Assembly (NCBI GenBank): GCA_964592375.1
Contig: CAZQDP010000018.1
Coordinates: forward strand, 1 to 32,925
Direction: 5' to 3'
Length of the DNA: 32,925 nt
Source: CAZQDP01 sp964592375
GTDB lineage: Bacteria > Bacillota > Clostridia > RUG12999
Of the stretch, positions 7,462-16,411 are shown piece after piece (position 1 is the stretch's first letter; each line of letters begins with the position of its first letter). Both the position numbers and the translations under genes were made by a program. The notes below the pieces were generated by a model. It had not been told where the DNA came from and searched no databases. It saw nothing but the letters and a program-made list of their open reading frames with translations.

Positions 7462-7488
7462 AAAGTGGTTTAAAATGGTTCAATATGG
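7462..7488 (+). promoter_or_regulatory. MraZ operator: three direct repeats at 10-base period
   Basis: AAAGTGG (7462-7468), AAAATGG (7472-7478) and AATATGG (7482-7488) repeat with an exact 10-base step, one helical turn. MraZ is known to bind arrays of three such TGG-containing repeats upstream of its own gene. The array starts at the predicted transcription start, so bound MraZ should repress the operon. Confidence 0.75.
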
Positions 7489-7519
7489 AGCGAAAAAATA
7501 GTGAAAAGGAGGTGGGGGA

Positions 7520-7951
7520 ATGTTTGCAGGCGGGTTTACCCATACCATGGACGATAAAGGTAGATTTTTTATTCCGTCCAGGTTTAGAGATGCACTAGAA
7601 GGCATGGTTGTCATTACACACGGGCTTGATGGTTGTCTTTTTGCTTATGGCATGGAGGTGTGGGAAACGGTAGTTGCCAGCTTTGACAATATGCCTGGCA
7701 ATAAAGAAGAAATTCGCAATTTTCAACGTTTCTTTGTTGGCGGTGCTGTCATCTGTGAAATAGACAAACAAGGCAGATGCCTTCTTCCCTTAGACCTTCG
7801 AAGCTATGCAGGAATTGAAAATGAGCTCCGCATTGTGGGTGTCGGCAAAAAAATGGAAATATGGTCTGTGAAAAAATGGGAAAGCCGTATGGCTCCTGAA
7901 AACATTAACCCCGAGTTTATTGCAGCAAAAATTGAATCTATTAACATATAA
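7520..7951 (+). CDS. mraZ: Transcriptional regulator MraZ
   Basis: A 143-residue DNA-binding protein of two AbrB-like halves. The two conserved signatures are DDKGRFFIPSRFR (residues 11-23) and DKQGRCLLPLDLR (82-94). MraZ forms a ring and represses the dcw operon in the bacteria studied. AAAGGAGG at 7505-7512 precedes the ATG at the right distance. It is the first gene of the operon, and three matching operator repeats lie between promoter and gene, so autoregulation is likely. rsmH follows after 14 bases. Confidence 0.96.
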   Translation: MFAGGFTHTMDDKGRFFIPSRFRDALEGMVVITHGLDGCLFAYGMEVWETVVASFDNMPGNKEEIRNFQRFFVGGAVICEIDKQGRCLLPLDLRSYAGIENELRIVGVGKKMEIWSVKKWESRMAPENINPEFIAAKIESINI

Positions 7952-7965
7952 GAAGGCAAAAAAAC

Positions 7966-8901
7966 ATGGAATTTGAACACAAAAGCATCATGGTCAATGA
8001 GTGTATGGAGCTGATTTCTCCGCAAAAAGGTGGCGTTTTTGTGGATGGCACAATGGGCGGTGGCGGCCATAGTGCACATATCTGTCACTTGATGGGAAAA
8101 AATGGTCTACTCATTGGCATTGATCGGGATAAGGATGCCATAGCGGCAGCTTCCAATTATCTATCCTCGCAGGGTGCTAATTTTAAAGCGGTTCGAAGCA
8201 ATTATGCAGACATCAAAGAGGTGCTTTTCAGCTTAAATATACAAGGTATAAATGGTGCGTTGCTGGATCTTGGTGTTTCCTCTTATCAAATAGACAATCC
8301 CCAAAGAGGATTTAGTTATATGCAGAATTCTCGCCTTGACATGAGAATGGACGATAGAGATTGCATCAGTGCTTATGAGGTTGTCAACACCTATGACGTC
8401 AAAAGGCTTGCAAAGATAATGAAGGACTACAGCGAAGAAAAATGGGCCGTAAGAATTGCTTCCTTTATTGAGGAGAAGCGAAGAGAGAAACCAATTGAGA
8501 CCACATTTGAACTCATTGATGTTATCAAAGCGGCAATACCAGCCGCACAAAGACGCGAAGGCGGACATCCTGCCAAAAGAGTGTTTCAGGCACTGCGCAT
8601 TGAAGTCAACGGAGAATTGGAGAAATTAGAGGTTGCCCTTGAAGATTTTTTTGACAGTCTGCATCCGGGCGGCGTGTTGGCGGTTATCACGTTTCATTCC
8701 TTGGAGGATCGAATTGTTAAAAATACATTTGCAAAGCTGTGCACCGGGTGCACTTGTCCTCGAAGCTTTCCAATCTGTGTGTGTGGTAAAACGCCAAGAG
8801 GAAAGCTGACAAACAGAAAACCCATCATACCCACCGCGCAGGAGCTTGAAGAAAACTCTCGTGCGAAAAGTGCAAAATTGCGAGGGATTACAAGGCTCTG
8901 A
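7966..8901 (+). CDS. rsmH: 16S rRNA m4C1402 methyltransferase
   Basis: RsmH (MraW) methylates N4 of C1402 in 16S rRNA using S-adenosylmethionine. The 311-residue protein has the SAM-binding loop DGTMGGGGHS (27-36), GIDRDKDAI, the conserved block LLDLGVSSYQIDNPQRGFSY, and HSLEDRIVKN near the C-terminus. A cysteine-rich stretch (CTGCTCPRSFPICVCG) follows, as in many homologues. The ribosome site AGAAGG at 7952-7957 sits before the ATG. The length is typical. It stands second in the dcw operon after mraZ, its standard place. Confidence 0.97.
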   Translation: MEFEHKSIMVNECMELISPQKGGVFVDGTMGGGGHSAHICHLMGKNGLLIGIDRDKDAIAAASNYLSSQGANFKAVRSNYADIKEVLFSLNIQGINGALLDLGVSSYQIDNPQRGFSYMQNSRLDMRMDDRDCISAYEVVNTYDVKRLAKIMKDYSEEKWAVRIASFIEEKRREKPIETTFELIDVIKAAIPAAQRREGGHPAKRVFQALRIEVNGELEKLEVALEDFFDSLHPGGVLAVITFHSLEDRIVKNTFAKLCTGCTCPRSFPICVCGKTPRGKLTNRKPIIPTAQELEENSRAKSAKLRGITRL

Positions 8902-8938
8902 AGAAAAAAGTCGGTAAGGCCGAAAACAGGAGGTACAT

Positions 8939-9385
8939 ATGAGAGATAATCTTGCCAGAAAAATTGACTTTGAACCGGTGCAAGAACAAAGACCTGCTCC
9001 GCGAAGAGTGAAAAAGTCTAAGCCACGCCTTGGCATTATCGTACTTGCACTCATTTGCTTTGCCATTGGCATTGTGACGGTACAAAGATTTGCTCATATT
9101 TATTCCTTAAGCAAGCAGATAAACGATTTAAAGCAACAAGTCTATCTTGCTGAAGCACAAAACAAGCAAAAAAAAGTAGAAATTGACCAGCGTATTGACC
9201 TTGCAACATTAGAAAGCAAAGCAACCACTGAGCTGAATATGCATAAACCGGAAAAAAACCAAATTGTTTATGTTGATGTAAAAAATGCAGACAGTGTTCA
9301 AATTATAAAGCACACGGGAGGAAATAAATTCTTTTTTGCGCTTCTGATGCAAAATGTAAAAGCGGCCATGGGATATTTGCAATAA
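8939..9385 (+). CDS. ftsL: Cell division protein FtsL
   Basis: A 148-residue bitopic membrane protein. It has a basic cytoplasmic part (residues 1-30, RRVKKSKPRL), one transmembrane helix (about 31-50, GIIVLALICFAIGIVTV) and an extracytoplasmic heptad region (about 55-95, LSKQINDLKQQVYLAEAQNK). Sequence conservation in FtsL is always low; the call rests on this topology and on its position between rsmH and the transpeptidase gene. It should pair with FtsQ/DivIB and a DivIC-like partner at the septum. AGGAGG at 8928-8933 supports the start. The C-terminal tail after the coiled coil is longer than usual. Confidence 0.85.
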   Translation: MRDNLARKIDFEPVQEQRPAPRRVKKSKPRLGIIVLALICFAIGIVTVQRFAHIYSLSKQINDLKQQVYLAEAQNKQKKVEIDQRIDLATLESKATTELNMHKPEKNQIVYVDVKNADSVQIIKHTGGNKFFFALLMQNVKAAMGYLQ

Positions 9386-9419
9386 ACAAAAGATAAGAGA
9401 GCAAAAATATGAAAATGCC

Positions 9420-9464
9420 AAGGCAAGGATAAAACCAAAAAAATGGTATAGACCCTGCCTTTTT
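9420..9464 (+). terminator. Terminator-like stem-loop between ftsL and pbp
   Basis: AAGGC (9420-9424) pairs with GCCTT (9457-9461) and AGG (9426-9428) with CCT (9454-9456), with an inner ACCA/TGGT helix (9434-9437/9444-9447), followed by a T-run of five. It lies in a 152-base gap inside an otherwise tight operon and may attenuate transcription into the transpeptidase gene. Confidence 0.45.
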
Positions 9465-9537
9465 GCATACAATGAAAATATATGGCTTTCTTCTTTTAAA
9501 AAATTTAAGGTTTGGGAAGAGCCTGGGAGGGCAAGGG

Positions 9538-11544
9538 ATGGAACGAAAAAAACCAAGCATAAAGAAACGCATTATTGCATCTACATACATTTGCGGTGCA
9601 CTGATTGCAGTGCTGATTTTAAGGATTTCATATATTCAATTTGTGGATGGTCAGCGGCTCAAAGCCTTAGCACTGGACCAGCAGACCGAGGAACAGTCCA
9701 TTAGTCCAAAGCGTGGTACAATTTTTGATAGAAACGGTGCGGAGCTTGCGGTGAGTGCCAATGTAGAAACGGTGATTGCAAGTCCGGATGTCATTAAAAA
9801 CAAGGGCAATGCAGATCAGGTAGCAGATACCCTTGCACCCATTCTTGAAATGGATCGCAATACCATTTATAATCTTGTTACAAAGGAAAGCAAGCATCAG
9901 TTTATAAAAAAGAAAATCGAGAGTGAAGTTGCTGCCAAGCTACGTGAGTACCTTAGCGGCAAAAAGATAGATGAAACGCCATTATCACCGGAGGAAAAAA
10001 AGGGCCATGATTTAACCGGTATTTCACTGGTTGAAGACACAAAGCGGTACTATCCCTTTGGAGATTTCGCCTCCCATATCATTGGATTTACAGGTGATGA
10101 CAATGTAGGCTTAGAGGGAATAGAGGCTACATATGATAAATACCTCAAGGGTAAAACCGGCAGAATTGTAAAATCGGGAACAACCAAGGGCACTTCGCCC
10201 TTTGAATATGAAAAATACTATAATGCGGAAAACGGCCTCAATATATCGTTAACCATTGATGAGACCATTCAGCATTTTGTAGAGAAGAACTTAGATGAAG
10301 CCTTTATTGAGAACAAGGCGGCAAAGGGAGCTTGCGCCATTGTCATGGACCCGAAAACCGGAGAGGTGCTAGCCATGGTCAATAAACCCAGTTTTGACCT
10401 CAACGATCCCTATACCTTGCCTCCCGAGATCATGAGCACACTTGGAGGTCTCAATGAAAAAGAAAAAAAGGAAGCAGCCAGAGTTGAGCGGCAGAAGCTA
10501 TGGAGAAACAAATCTGTATCCGATACCTATGAACCCGGCTCAACCTTTAAGGTATCCACCTGTGCCATGGCACTGGAGGAAAAGGCAACCAGTCTGAATG
10601 ATACCTATTTTTGTCCGGGTTATCATATTGTGGGCGGCAGAAGAATTAGCTGCTGGAAGCCGCAAGGTCATGGAAGTCAAACCTTTTTAAAAGGAATGGT
10701 AACCTCCTGCAATCCAACACTGATGCAGGTTGGGGCGAAAATTGGGAAAGATTCCTTTTATCAATATTTTAAAAGCTTCGGTTATCGTGAAACACTGGGT
10801 TTTGATCTGCCGGGTGAGGCAGTGGGCCCTTTTCACACCTATAACAATTTTAACGATACCGAGCTTGCCACGGCTTCCTTTGGGCAAGGTTTTCAAATCA
10901 CTCCACTTCAGCTGGTTACTGCAATGAGCGCATTCATCAACGGCGGCACACTATATCGCCCACATGTGGTAAAAGAAATTACAGATGAAAATCAGTCAAT
11001 CGTGGAAAAATATGACCCCGAAATTATTCGGCAAATTATTTCAAAAGAAACTTCAGATCAGCTTCGCTATGTCATGGAAACCACGGTGATGGAATCTAAA
11101 AGCACATCGGCAGTCAAGGGATACCGCGTGGGTGGGAAAAGCGGTACCAGTGAAAAGTTGCCACGTGGAAGCGGCAAATTCATTGCTTCCTTCATTGCAT
11201 TTGCGCCGGTAGAGGATCCTAAATTTGTCATTACGGTCATTATTGATGAACCATCGGGTGCAAGCTATTACGGCGGCGTCATCTCAGCACCGGTGGTGGG
11301 CAAAATCGCATCCGATATTTTGCACTATTATGGAATTTCGCCCAGCACGGTAGTGGAAGAGGAAAACAAAAAAGTGGCAGTGCCCAGCGTGGTAGGGAAA
11401 ACGCCGGATGAGGCAAAAGGAATTTTAGAGGATTGCAAACTTACGCTGAGAATTATCGGCACGGGTAGCACAATTGAGAGTCAGTCCCCTGAAGAGGGAG
11501 TGGAGGTTGCTGAGTATTCAACAGTATCACTTTACACGAAGTAA
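9538..11544 (+). CDS. Class B penicillin-binding protein (FtsI/SpoVD type) with one PASTA domain
   Basis: A 668-residue peptidoglycan transpeptidase. In order: an N-terminal membrane anchor (about 12-32), a dimerisation domain beginning SPKRGTIFDRNG, the transpeptidase domain with S335-T-F-K, S390-C-N and K534-S-G-T, and one C-terminal PASTA domain (VAVPSVVGKTPDEAKGIL to the end). Bacillus SpoVD has one PASTA and PBP2B has two, so this resembles SpoVD. As the only class B enzyme visible in this dcw cluster it may well be the septal FtsI instead. The start ATG 9538 is chosen because GGGAGG lies at 9525-9530; a frame starting at 9463 has no such site. A charged insert of about 30 residues precedes the active serine. 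Confidence 0.93.
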   Translation: MERKKPSIKKRIIASTYICGALIAVLILRISYIQFVDGQRLKALALDQQTEEQSISPKRGTIFDRNGAELAVSANVETVIASPDVIKNKGNADQVADTLAPILEMDRNTIYNLVTKESKHQFIKKKIESEVAAKLREYLSGKKIDETPLSPEEKKGHDLTGISLVEDTKRYYPFGDFASHIIGFTGDDNVGLEGIEATYDKYLKGKTGRIVKSGTTKGTSPFEYEKYYNAENGLNISLTIDETIQHFVEKNLDEAFIENKAAKGACAIVMDPKTGEVLAMVNKPSFDLNDPYTLPPEIMSTLGGLNEKEKKEAARVERQKLWRNKSVSDTYEPGSTFKVSTCAMALEEKATSLNDTYFCPGYHIVGGRRISCWKPQGHGSQTFLKGMVTSCNPTLMQVGAKIGKDSFYQYFKSFGYRETLGFDLPGEAVGPFHTYNNFNDTELATASFGQGFQITPLQLVTAMSAFINGGTLYRPHVVKEITDENQSIVEKYDPEIIRQIISKETSDQLRYVMETTVMESKSTSAVKGYRVGGKSGTSEKLPRGSGKFIASFIAFAPVEDPKFVITVIIDEPSGASYYGGVISAPVVGKIASDILHYYGISPSTVVEEENKKVAVPSVVGKTPDEAKGILEDCKLTLRIIGTGSTIESQSPEEGVEVAEYSTVSLYTK

Positions 11545-11583
11545 TGGCTCATTATAGCAAACCGAAAGGAATGTATCAAAAAC

Positions 11584-13032
11584 ATGCGGCTTGATGAAAT
11601 TCTAAGACATGCAGAATATATAAAGTCTCACGGAGATGTATCCGTAGAGATAAAGGATATTGTCTTTGATTCAAGGCAGGCAGACTTCGGCAGTCTGTTT
11701 GTGTGTATCAAAGGCTATAAAACCGATGGGCATCAGTATATTGCGGCGGCAAAAGAAAAAGGTGCGTTGGCAGTTGTTGTAACAGAGGAAATAGATACAC
11801 TTGGGCTTCCTACCATCTTCGTTGCGGATGCAAGAAGATTTATGGCCGATGCGGCTTGCGCTCTCTATGATCATCCCTCGCGCAGGTTAAAGGTTATCGG
11901 AATTACAGGCACCAACGGGAAAACAACCGTTGCATACCTTGCAAAGTCAATTTTAGAGCTTGCCGATAAAAAGACCGGGCTCATTGGCACCAATGAAATT
12001 CTCTATGGAGATGTGCGTATCAGCGCAGAGAGAACAACGCCTGAGTCTGCACAAATTCAATATGTTTTAAATGAAATGTGCAAAAGTGGCATAGAATATT
12101 GTGTGATGGAGGTCTCCTCTCATTCGCTGGAGCTGCATAGGGTTCGCGGTATGCAATTTGAGGTGGGTGTGTTCACCAATTTAACCCATGATCATTTGGA
12201 TTTTCATGGAAACATGGAAAACTATTTAAAAGCAAAAGCGCAGCTATTTGGCATGTGCAAAAAAGCCGTGATTAATTTAGACGATGCCTACGGCAAGGAA
12301 ATGCTCAGCCGCTGCCCCAATATTCCCATTTACACTTTTGGAATAGATAACTTGGCAAATATTCAGGCAACAGAATGCAAACTCTCTGACAAGGGCGTAA
12401 TTTATAAAGCCAATACGCCGGAGGGGCCATTGGATATCAAGGTGAGCATACCGGGTCGATTTTCCATATACAATTCTCTTGCCGCCATCGGAGCATGTAT
12501 GCAGCTTGGCCTTGCGGGTGATGATATTGTTAAAGGTCTTCGCATTTCAAAAGGAGCAAAAGGCAGAGCGGAAATGATCAATACTCCGGCGCCCTATAAA
12601 GTGATGATTGATTATGCCCACACGCCGGACGGATTATTTAATATTTTATCCACCGTTCGAGAATTTGCTTCCGGTAAAATCATTACCGTATTTGGCAGTG
12701 CAGGAGACAGAGATAAAGAAAAAAGGCAACCCATGGGAAAAATAGCAGGCAGACTTTCGGATTTATGTGTCATCACCGCAGATAATCCTGCATCTGAAAA
12801 GGCTGTGGATATTATTGCGCAAATAGAGGAAGGTTTGGCCCAGTCCGGCTGCAGCTACATTTGTATTGAAGATAGAGAAGAAGCAATACGCTACGCACTT
12901 GGCAAAGCAATGCCGGGAGACGTGGTGCTTTTGGCGGGAAAAGGTCATGAGACCTATCAGATAGTCGGGGATGAAAAGCGACCCTTCTCCGAAAAAGAAA
13001 TTGTCAAAAAATATTTTGAAAATGAGGGTTAG
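11584..13032 (+). CDS. murE: UDP-MurNAc-tripeptide ligase MurE
   Basis: Adds the diamino acid to UDP-MurNAc-Ala-Glu, using ATP. The 482-residue protein shows G109-TNGKTT (ATP loop), ERTTPESAQIQ, EVSSHSLELHRV, NLTHDHLDFHG and the C-terminal LLAGKGHETYQ. The specificity motif, DNPR in meso-diaminopimelate enzymes, reads DNPAS here (D400-S404). DNPA is known from the L-lysine enzyme of Staphylococcus, so this protein probably adds lysine, ornithine or another residue. The usual next gene, murF, is missing; mraY starts five bases on. A ribosome site AAGGA (11566-11570) is somewhat distant from the ATG. Confidence 0.95.
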   Translation: MRLDEILRHAEYIKSHGDVSVEIKDIVFDSRQADFGSLFVCIKGYKTDGHQYIAAAKEKGALAVVVTEEIDTLGLPTIFVADARRFMADAACALYDHPSRRLKVIGITGTNGKTTVAYLAKSILELADKKTGLIGTNEILYGDVRISAERTTPESAQIQYVLNEMCKSGIEYCVMEVSSHSLELHRVRGMQFEVGVFTNLTHDHLDFHGNMENYLKAKAQLFGMCKKAVINLDDAYGKEMLSRCPNIPIYTFGIDNLANIQATECKLSDKGVIYKANTPEGPLDIKVSIPGRFSIYNSLAAIGACMQLGLAGDDIVKGLRISKGAKGRAEMINTPAPYKVMIDYAHTPDGLFNILSTVREFASGKIITVFGSAGDRDKEKRQPMGKIAGRLSDLCVITADNPASEKAVDIIAQIEEGLAQSGCSYICIEDREEAIRYALGKAMPGDVVLLAGKGHETYQIVGDEKRPFSEKEIVKKYFENEG

Positions 13033-13037
13033 ATGCC

Positions 13038-13997
13038 ATGACAGTAAAAATCGTACTTGGTTTTTTGCTATCCCTTGCGACTACACTTTTGATAGGCCCA
13101 GTACTCATACCCTTTTTGCGAAAACTAAAGTTTGGCCAGTATATTAGAGAGGAAGGCCCCTCCTGGCATCGGAGTAAAAGCGGTACACCGACCATGGGAG
13201 GGATTATATTTGTTTTTGGCATTGTCGTCGGCACCATTTGTTTTTGTATGCAGGATTTAAGAACCATGATGGTGCTGTATTTGGCATTGGCATTTGGTCT
13301 TATTGGTTTTATTGACGATTATATTAAGGTGGTTCTCAAAAGAAATATGGGGCTTACCGAAAAGCAGAAACTGATGATGCAGTTTCTTGCAGCTGGTTTG
13401 TTTATCCTTGTGATGCAAGGATTTGGCCTCATATCAACAAGCATATCCATTCCATTTGCAGGTGCAAAATGGGCGCTTTCCGGGTGGTTTTTCCCTTTTG
13501 CAATTCTTTTTATTATCGGTGAAGTCAATGCGGTAAATTTTGCAGATGGTCTTGATGGTCTTTGTTCAGGGATTTCTCTTATTGTGGCTATCTTTTTTGC
13601 CCTTGCGGGCGTGATGCTTGGCATGGGATATTTGGCCGTATTTGCAGCGACCGTGGCAGGCGGTATGGCAGGATTTTTGTTTTTTAATAAATATCCGGCA
13701 AAAGTTTTTATGGGAGATACAGGCTCCATGTTCATTGGAGGAGCCTTCAGTGCACTAGCTGTAGCGGGCGATGCCATCATTCTATTTCTCATTGCAGGCG
13801 GCATCTATATTATTGAAATGCTATCGGTCGTGCTACAGGTTATTTCCTTTAAAACAACAGGAAAGAGAATATTTAAAATGAGCCCCATTCATCATCATTT
13901 TGAAATGTGTGGATATAGCGAGGTGAAAATAGTAACTATTTTTAGCGTAGTTACTGCTCTATTATGTCTTATCGCATGGTTAGGAATTCTGATATGA
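13038..13997 (+). CDS. mraY: Phospho-N-acetylmuramoyl-pentapeptide transferase
   Basis: Makes lipid I at the inner membrane from UDP-MurNAc-pentapeptide and undecaprenyl phosphate. The 319-residue protein has about ten hydrophobic segments and the family motifs: SGTPTMGGI (about 50-58), GFIDDYIK with the aspartate pair, NAVNFADGLDGL, MGDTGSMFIG and PIHHHFEMCG near the C-terminus. The length is typical of Firmicutes. GAGGG at 13024-13028 inside the end of murE serves as the ribosome site. The stop overlaps the ftsW start by four bases (ATGA), leaving no room for murD, which is often found there. Confidence 0.97.
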   Translation: MTVKIVLGFLLSLATTLLIGPVLIPFLRKLKFGQYIREEGPSWHRSKSGTPTMGGIIFVFGIVVGTICFCMQDLRTMMVLYLALAFGLIGFIDDYIKVVLKRNMGLTEKQKLMMQFLAAGLFILVMQGFGLISTSISIPFAGAKWALSGWFFPFAILFIIGEVNAVNFADGLDGLCSGISLIVAIFFALAGVMLGMGYLAVFAATVAGGMAGFLFFNKYPAKVFMGDTGSMFIGGAFSALAVAGDAIILFLIAGGIYIIEMLSVVLQVISFKTTGKRIFKMSPIHHHFEMCGYSEVKIVTIFSVVTALLCLIAWLGILI

Positions 13998-15217
13998 ATA
14001 AAACAATCAATAATAGCAATGCACGAAGTGGTCAAAAAGAGATAAAAAGGCAGAGCCGTATTCATAAAATGGATACGGAGCTTCTGGTTGTGGTGACGAT
14101 TATGCTGTTATACGGTCTTGTTATGGTAGCAAGCGCAAGCTCTGCGACGGCCTTCTATCGTCAGCAGGGAAACAGCATGTTCTTTTTTAATAAGCAGCTG
14201 ATGGTTGCCGTTGGTGGGTTTGCATTGATGATGCTGCTCTCTATGATTGATTATCACGTTCTGGCAAATCCTGCAATTATTCTGCCGGGTATGCTCATTA
14301 GCTGGGCACTTACTTGGGTGGCGGCGTTTTCAGGTCCGCTGATTAATGGTGCAAGGCGCTGGATTATTGTCGGTCCACTCACCTTGCAGCCTTCAGAACT
14401 GCTCAAAATCGGTTCCGTTATTCTGATTGCGCTTATTTGCACCAATCAGTCGGTGCAGGCTAAAAATAAATTTACATCGGGTACCTTATTTTTCTTTGCC
14501 ATCATTGGAGTGATTTGTCTGCCCCTGCTCAAGCAGCCTCATAAAAGTGCGCTTATGCTCATTGCACTGGTATGCATTACCATTGTCATTGTATCGGGTG
14601 CAAAGCTGCGTCATTATATTGCACTGCTGCCCTTTGGGGTTGCAGGCGCTTGCTTTTTAATTTTTAAAGATGGATACAGCCTTGCGAGGCTGGAAAGCTA
14701 TTTAGATCCCTTCAAGGACCCAAGGGGCTCGGGCTGGCAAGCAGTGCAATCTTTATATGCCATCGGCTCCGGCGGGTTGTTTGGTATGGGTCTTGGCAGA
14801 AGTGTACAGAAATTCTTATATATTCCCGAACCGCAGAACGACTTTATTTTTGCCATTATCTGCGAAGAGCTAGGTTTTATCGGAGCGCTGTTTGTTTTGG
14901 TGCTCTTTGCGATTGTGTTTATCCGGTGCATCAAAATTTCATTAGAGGCACCGGATGCACTAGGCAGTTTAATTGCAGTTGGCATGACTTCTTTGATTAT
15001 GTATCAAGCAGTCATTAATATCGCGGTGGTAACAGGTTTGGTGCCCGTTACCGGAATGCCACTGCCTTTCTTTAGTGCAGGGGGAACCTCATTGATGTTT
15101 ACTTTGGCGGCCATGGGAGTGTTGCTTAATATTTCCAGGCAGTCCAAAGTGCAGGTGCCTGCCACGCACCTCAGCCCTGACACTAGGAAAGCCCAAATGA
15201 AAGGGGTACGGACTTGA
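13994..15217 (+). CDS. ftsW: Lipid II glycosyltransferase FtsW
   Basis: A SEDS-family polymerase that works with the class B penicillin-binding protein at the division site. The protein (407 residues from this start) has about ten membrane segments. Recognisable parts are MVASASSATAFYRQQGNSMFF, GARRWIIVGPLTLQPSELLK, PLLKQPHKSAL, PQNDFIFAIICEELGFIGA and GMPLPFFSAGGTS. I chose ATG 13994, overlapping the mraY stop as ATGA with AGGA at 13982-13985; an upstream start at 13964 would sit inside mraY without a ribosome site. FtsW rather than RodA is inferred from the dcw context. It overlaps murG by four bases. Confidence 0.95.
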   Translation: MNKTINNSNARSGQKEIKRQSRIHKMDTELLVVVTIMLLYGLVMVASASSATAFYRQQGNSMFFFNKQLMVAVGGFALMMLLSMIDYHVLANPAIILPGMLISWALTWVAAFSGPLINGARRWIIVGPLTLQPSELLKIGSVILIALICTNQSVQAKNKFTSGTLFFFAIIGVICLPLLKQPHKSALMLIALVCITIVIVSGAKLRHYIALLPFGVAGACFLIFKDGYSLARLESYLDPFKDPRGSGWQAVQSLYAIGSGGLFGMGLGRSVQKFLYIPEPQNDFIFAIICEELGFIGALFVLVLFAIVFIRCIKISLEAPDALGSLIAVGMTSLIMYQAVINIAVVTGLVPVTGMPLPFFSAGGTSLMFTLAAMGVLLNISRQSKVQVPATHLSPDTRKAQMKGVRT

Positions 15218-16335
15218 GAGCATTGATTGCTGCCGGCGGAACAGCCGGCCACATTAATCCGGCCTTGGCGATTGCACGAGAAATTCTAGCAAGGGAGCCA
15301 CTCAGCGAAATTTTATTTGTGGGAACACAAAGAGGCATGGAAAAAGAACTGATTCCAAGAGAAGGCTTTAAAATTGAATTTATTGAGGCAAAGGGCTTTA
15401 TCAGAAAGCCGACACCTCAAAATATACAGGTGGCGTACCTGGCGGTAAAGGCCTATTTTACAGCCGCCGGCATCATTTCAAAATTCCGTCCCGATGTGGT
15501 CATCGGTTGTGGAGGCTATGTGAGCGGTCCCGTACTGCTTTGTGCTGCGCTCATGGGAAAACCCACGCTTATTCACGAGCAGAATGTATTCCCGGGGCTG
15601 ACGACCAAAATGCTGAGCAAATGTGTGCGAAAAGTAGCTGTAAGCTTTGTGGATACAAAAAAAATAATCAAACAAAAAAATGTGTATATCACCGGCAATC
15701 CGGTGCGAAAAGGTCTGCTTGCAAAAAGCAGAAGAGAAGCAAAACGTGCACTTGGCATTGAAGAAACGAAAAGACTGCTGGTCATAGCGGGAGGCAGCTT
15801 AGGGTCGGATGTCATCAATCGGGCTACGCTACAGATGCTAACAGACTGGCAGGAGGATATTCATGTGCTGTGGTCCTGCGGCAAAGGAAGATATGAAAAT
15901 GTGAAAAAAGAGGCGGAGCGCCTCGGCGTTACAAACCATAAAAATATAACCATAACCGATTACATCTATCAAATGGAGGAGGCCATGGCAGGAGCGGATT
16001 TAATGATCAGTCGCGCAGGAGCCATCACCCTTAGTGAGCTTTGTGCTATTGGCAGAGCCTCGGTACTCATTCCTTCGCCGAATGTTACCGATAATCATCA
16101 GGAGTATAATGCAAGAGCACTGGAGGAACAAGGTGCGGCCATGATGCTTACGGAAAAGAAACTTCTAGCACTAGGCCTTGGAAAAACCGTAAAAACGCTT
16201 ATGAGCGACACCAAGAAACTGAGCAATATGGAAAAATGCGCTAAATCTATGGGCATAGGGGATGCGGCAGAAAAAATATACGACTTGCTTTGTGAGCTGC
16301 TGGAAAAGTGCCCAAAGGATAAGGATATAATATAA
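15214..16335 (+). CDS. murG: UDP-GlcNAc:lipid I GlcNAc transferase MurG
   Basis: Converts lipid I to lipid II on the cytoplasmic face of the membrane. The 373-residue GT-B enzyme starts with ALIAAGGTAGHINPAL (glycine loop, G8-P15). It then shows GCGGYVSGPVL, HEQNVFPGLTTKMLSK, the second glycine-rich loop IAGGSLGSDVINR, and the sugar-nucleotide part MISRAGAITLSELCAIGRAS with NVTDNHQEYNA. The start is TTG 15214, overlapping the ftsW stop, with AAAGGGG near 15199; the protein begins correctly there and no ATG is available. The following gene is murA, after a 76-base gap that could fold into a hairpin. Confidence 0.97.
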   Translation: MRALIAAGGTAGHINPALAIAREILAREPLSEILFVGTQRGMEKELIPREGFKIEFIEAKGFIRKPTPQNIQVAYLAVKAYFTAAGIISKFRPDVVIGCGGYVSGPVLLCAALMGKPTLIHEQNVFPGLTTKMLSKCVRKVAVSFVDTKKIIKQKNVYITGNPVRKGLLAKSRREAKRALGIEETKRLLVIAGGSLGSDVINRATLQMLTDWQEDIHVLWSCGKGRYENVKKEAERLGVTNHKNITITDYIYQMEEAMAGADLMISRAGAITLSELCAIGRASVLIPSPNVTDNHQEYNARALEEQGAAMMLTEKKLLALGLGKTVKTLMSDTKKLSNMEKCAKSMGIGDAAEKIYDLLCELLEKCPKDKDII

Positions 16336-16345
16336 CTAAAAGTAA

Positions 16346-16401
16346 CACCTGATTGGCCCTCGGCATAAAATATAAAAGTGAAAGGGCTATGCCAGGAGGT
16401 G
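16346..16401 (+). promoter_or_regulatory. Possible RBS-occluding leader structure of murA
   Basis: CACCT (16346-16350) can pair with AGGTG (16397-16401), which includes the murA ribosome site, and GGCATA (16362-16367) with TATGCC (16388-16393). A competing pairing joins GCCCT (16356-16360) and AGGGC (16383-16387). Two mutually exclusive folds around a ribosome site are the pattern of translational control, but no energy was computed. Confidence 0.3.
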
Positions 16402-16411
16402 CTTTTATATT

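Noticed and set aside
13319..13804. 161-residue open frame opposite mraY
   Set aside because: Shadow of the strongly conserved mraY gene; no ribosome site or family resemblance.
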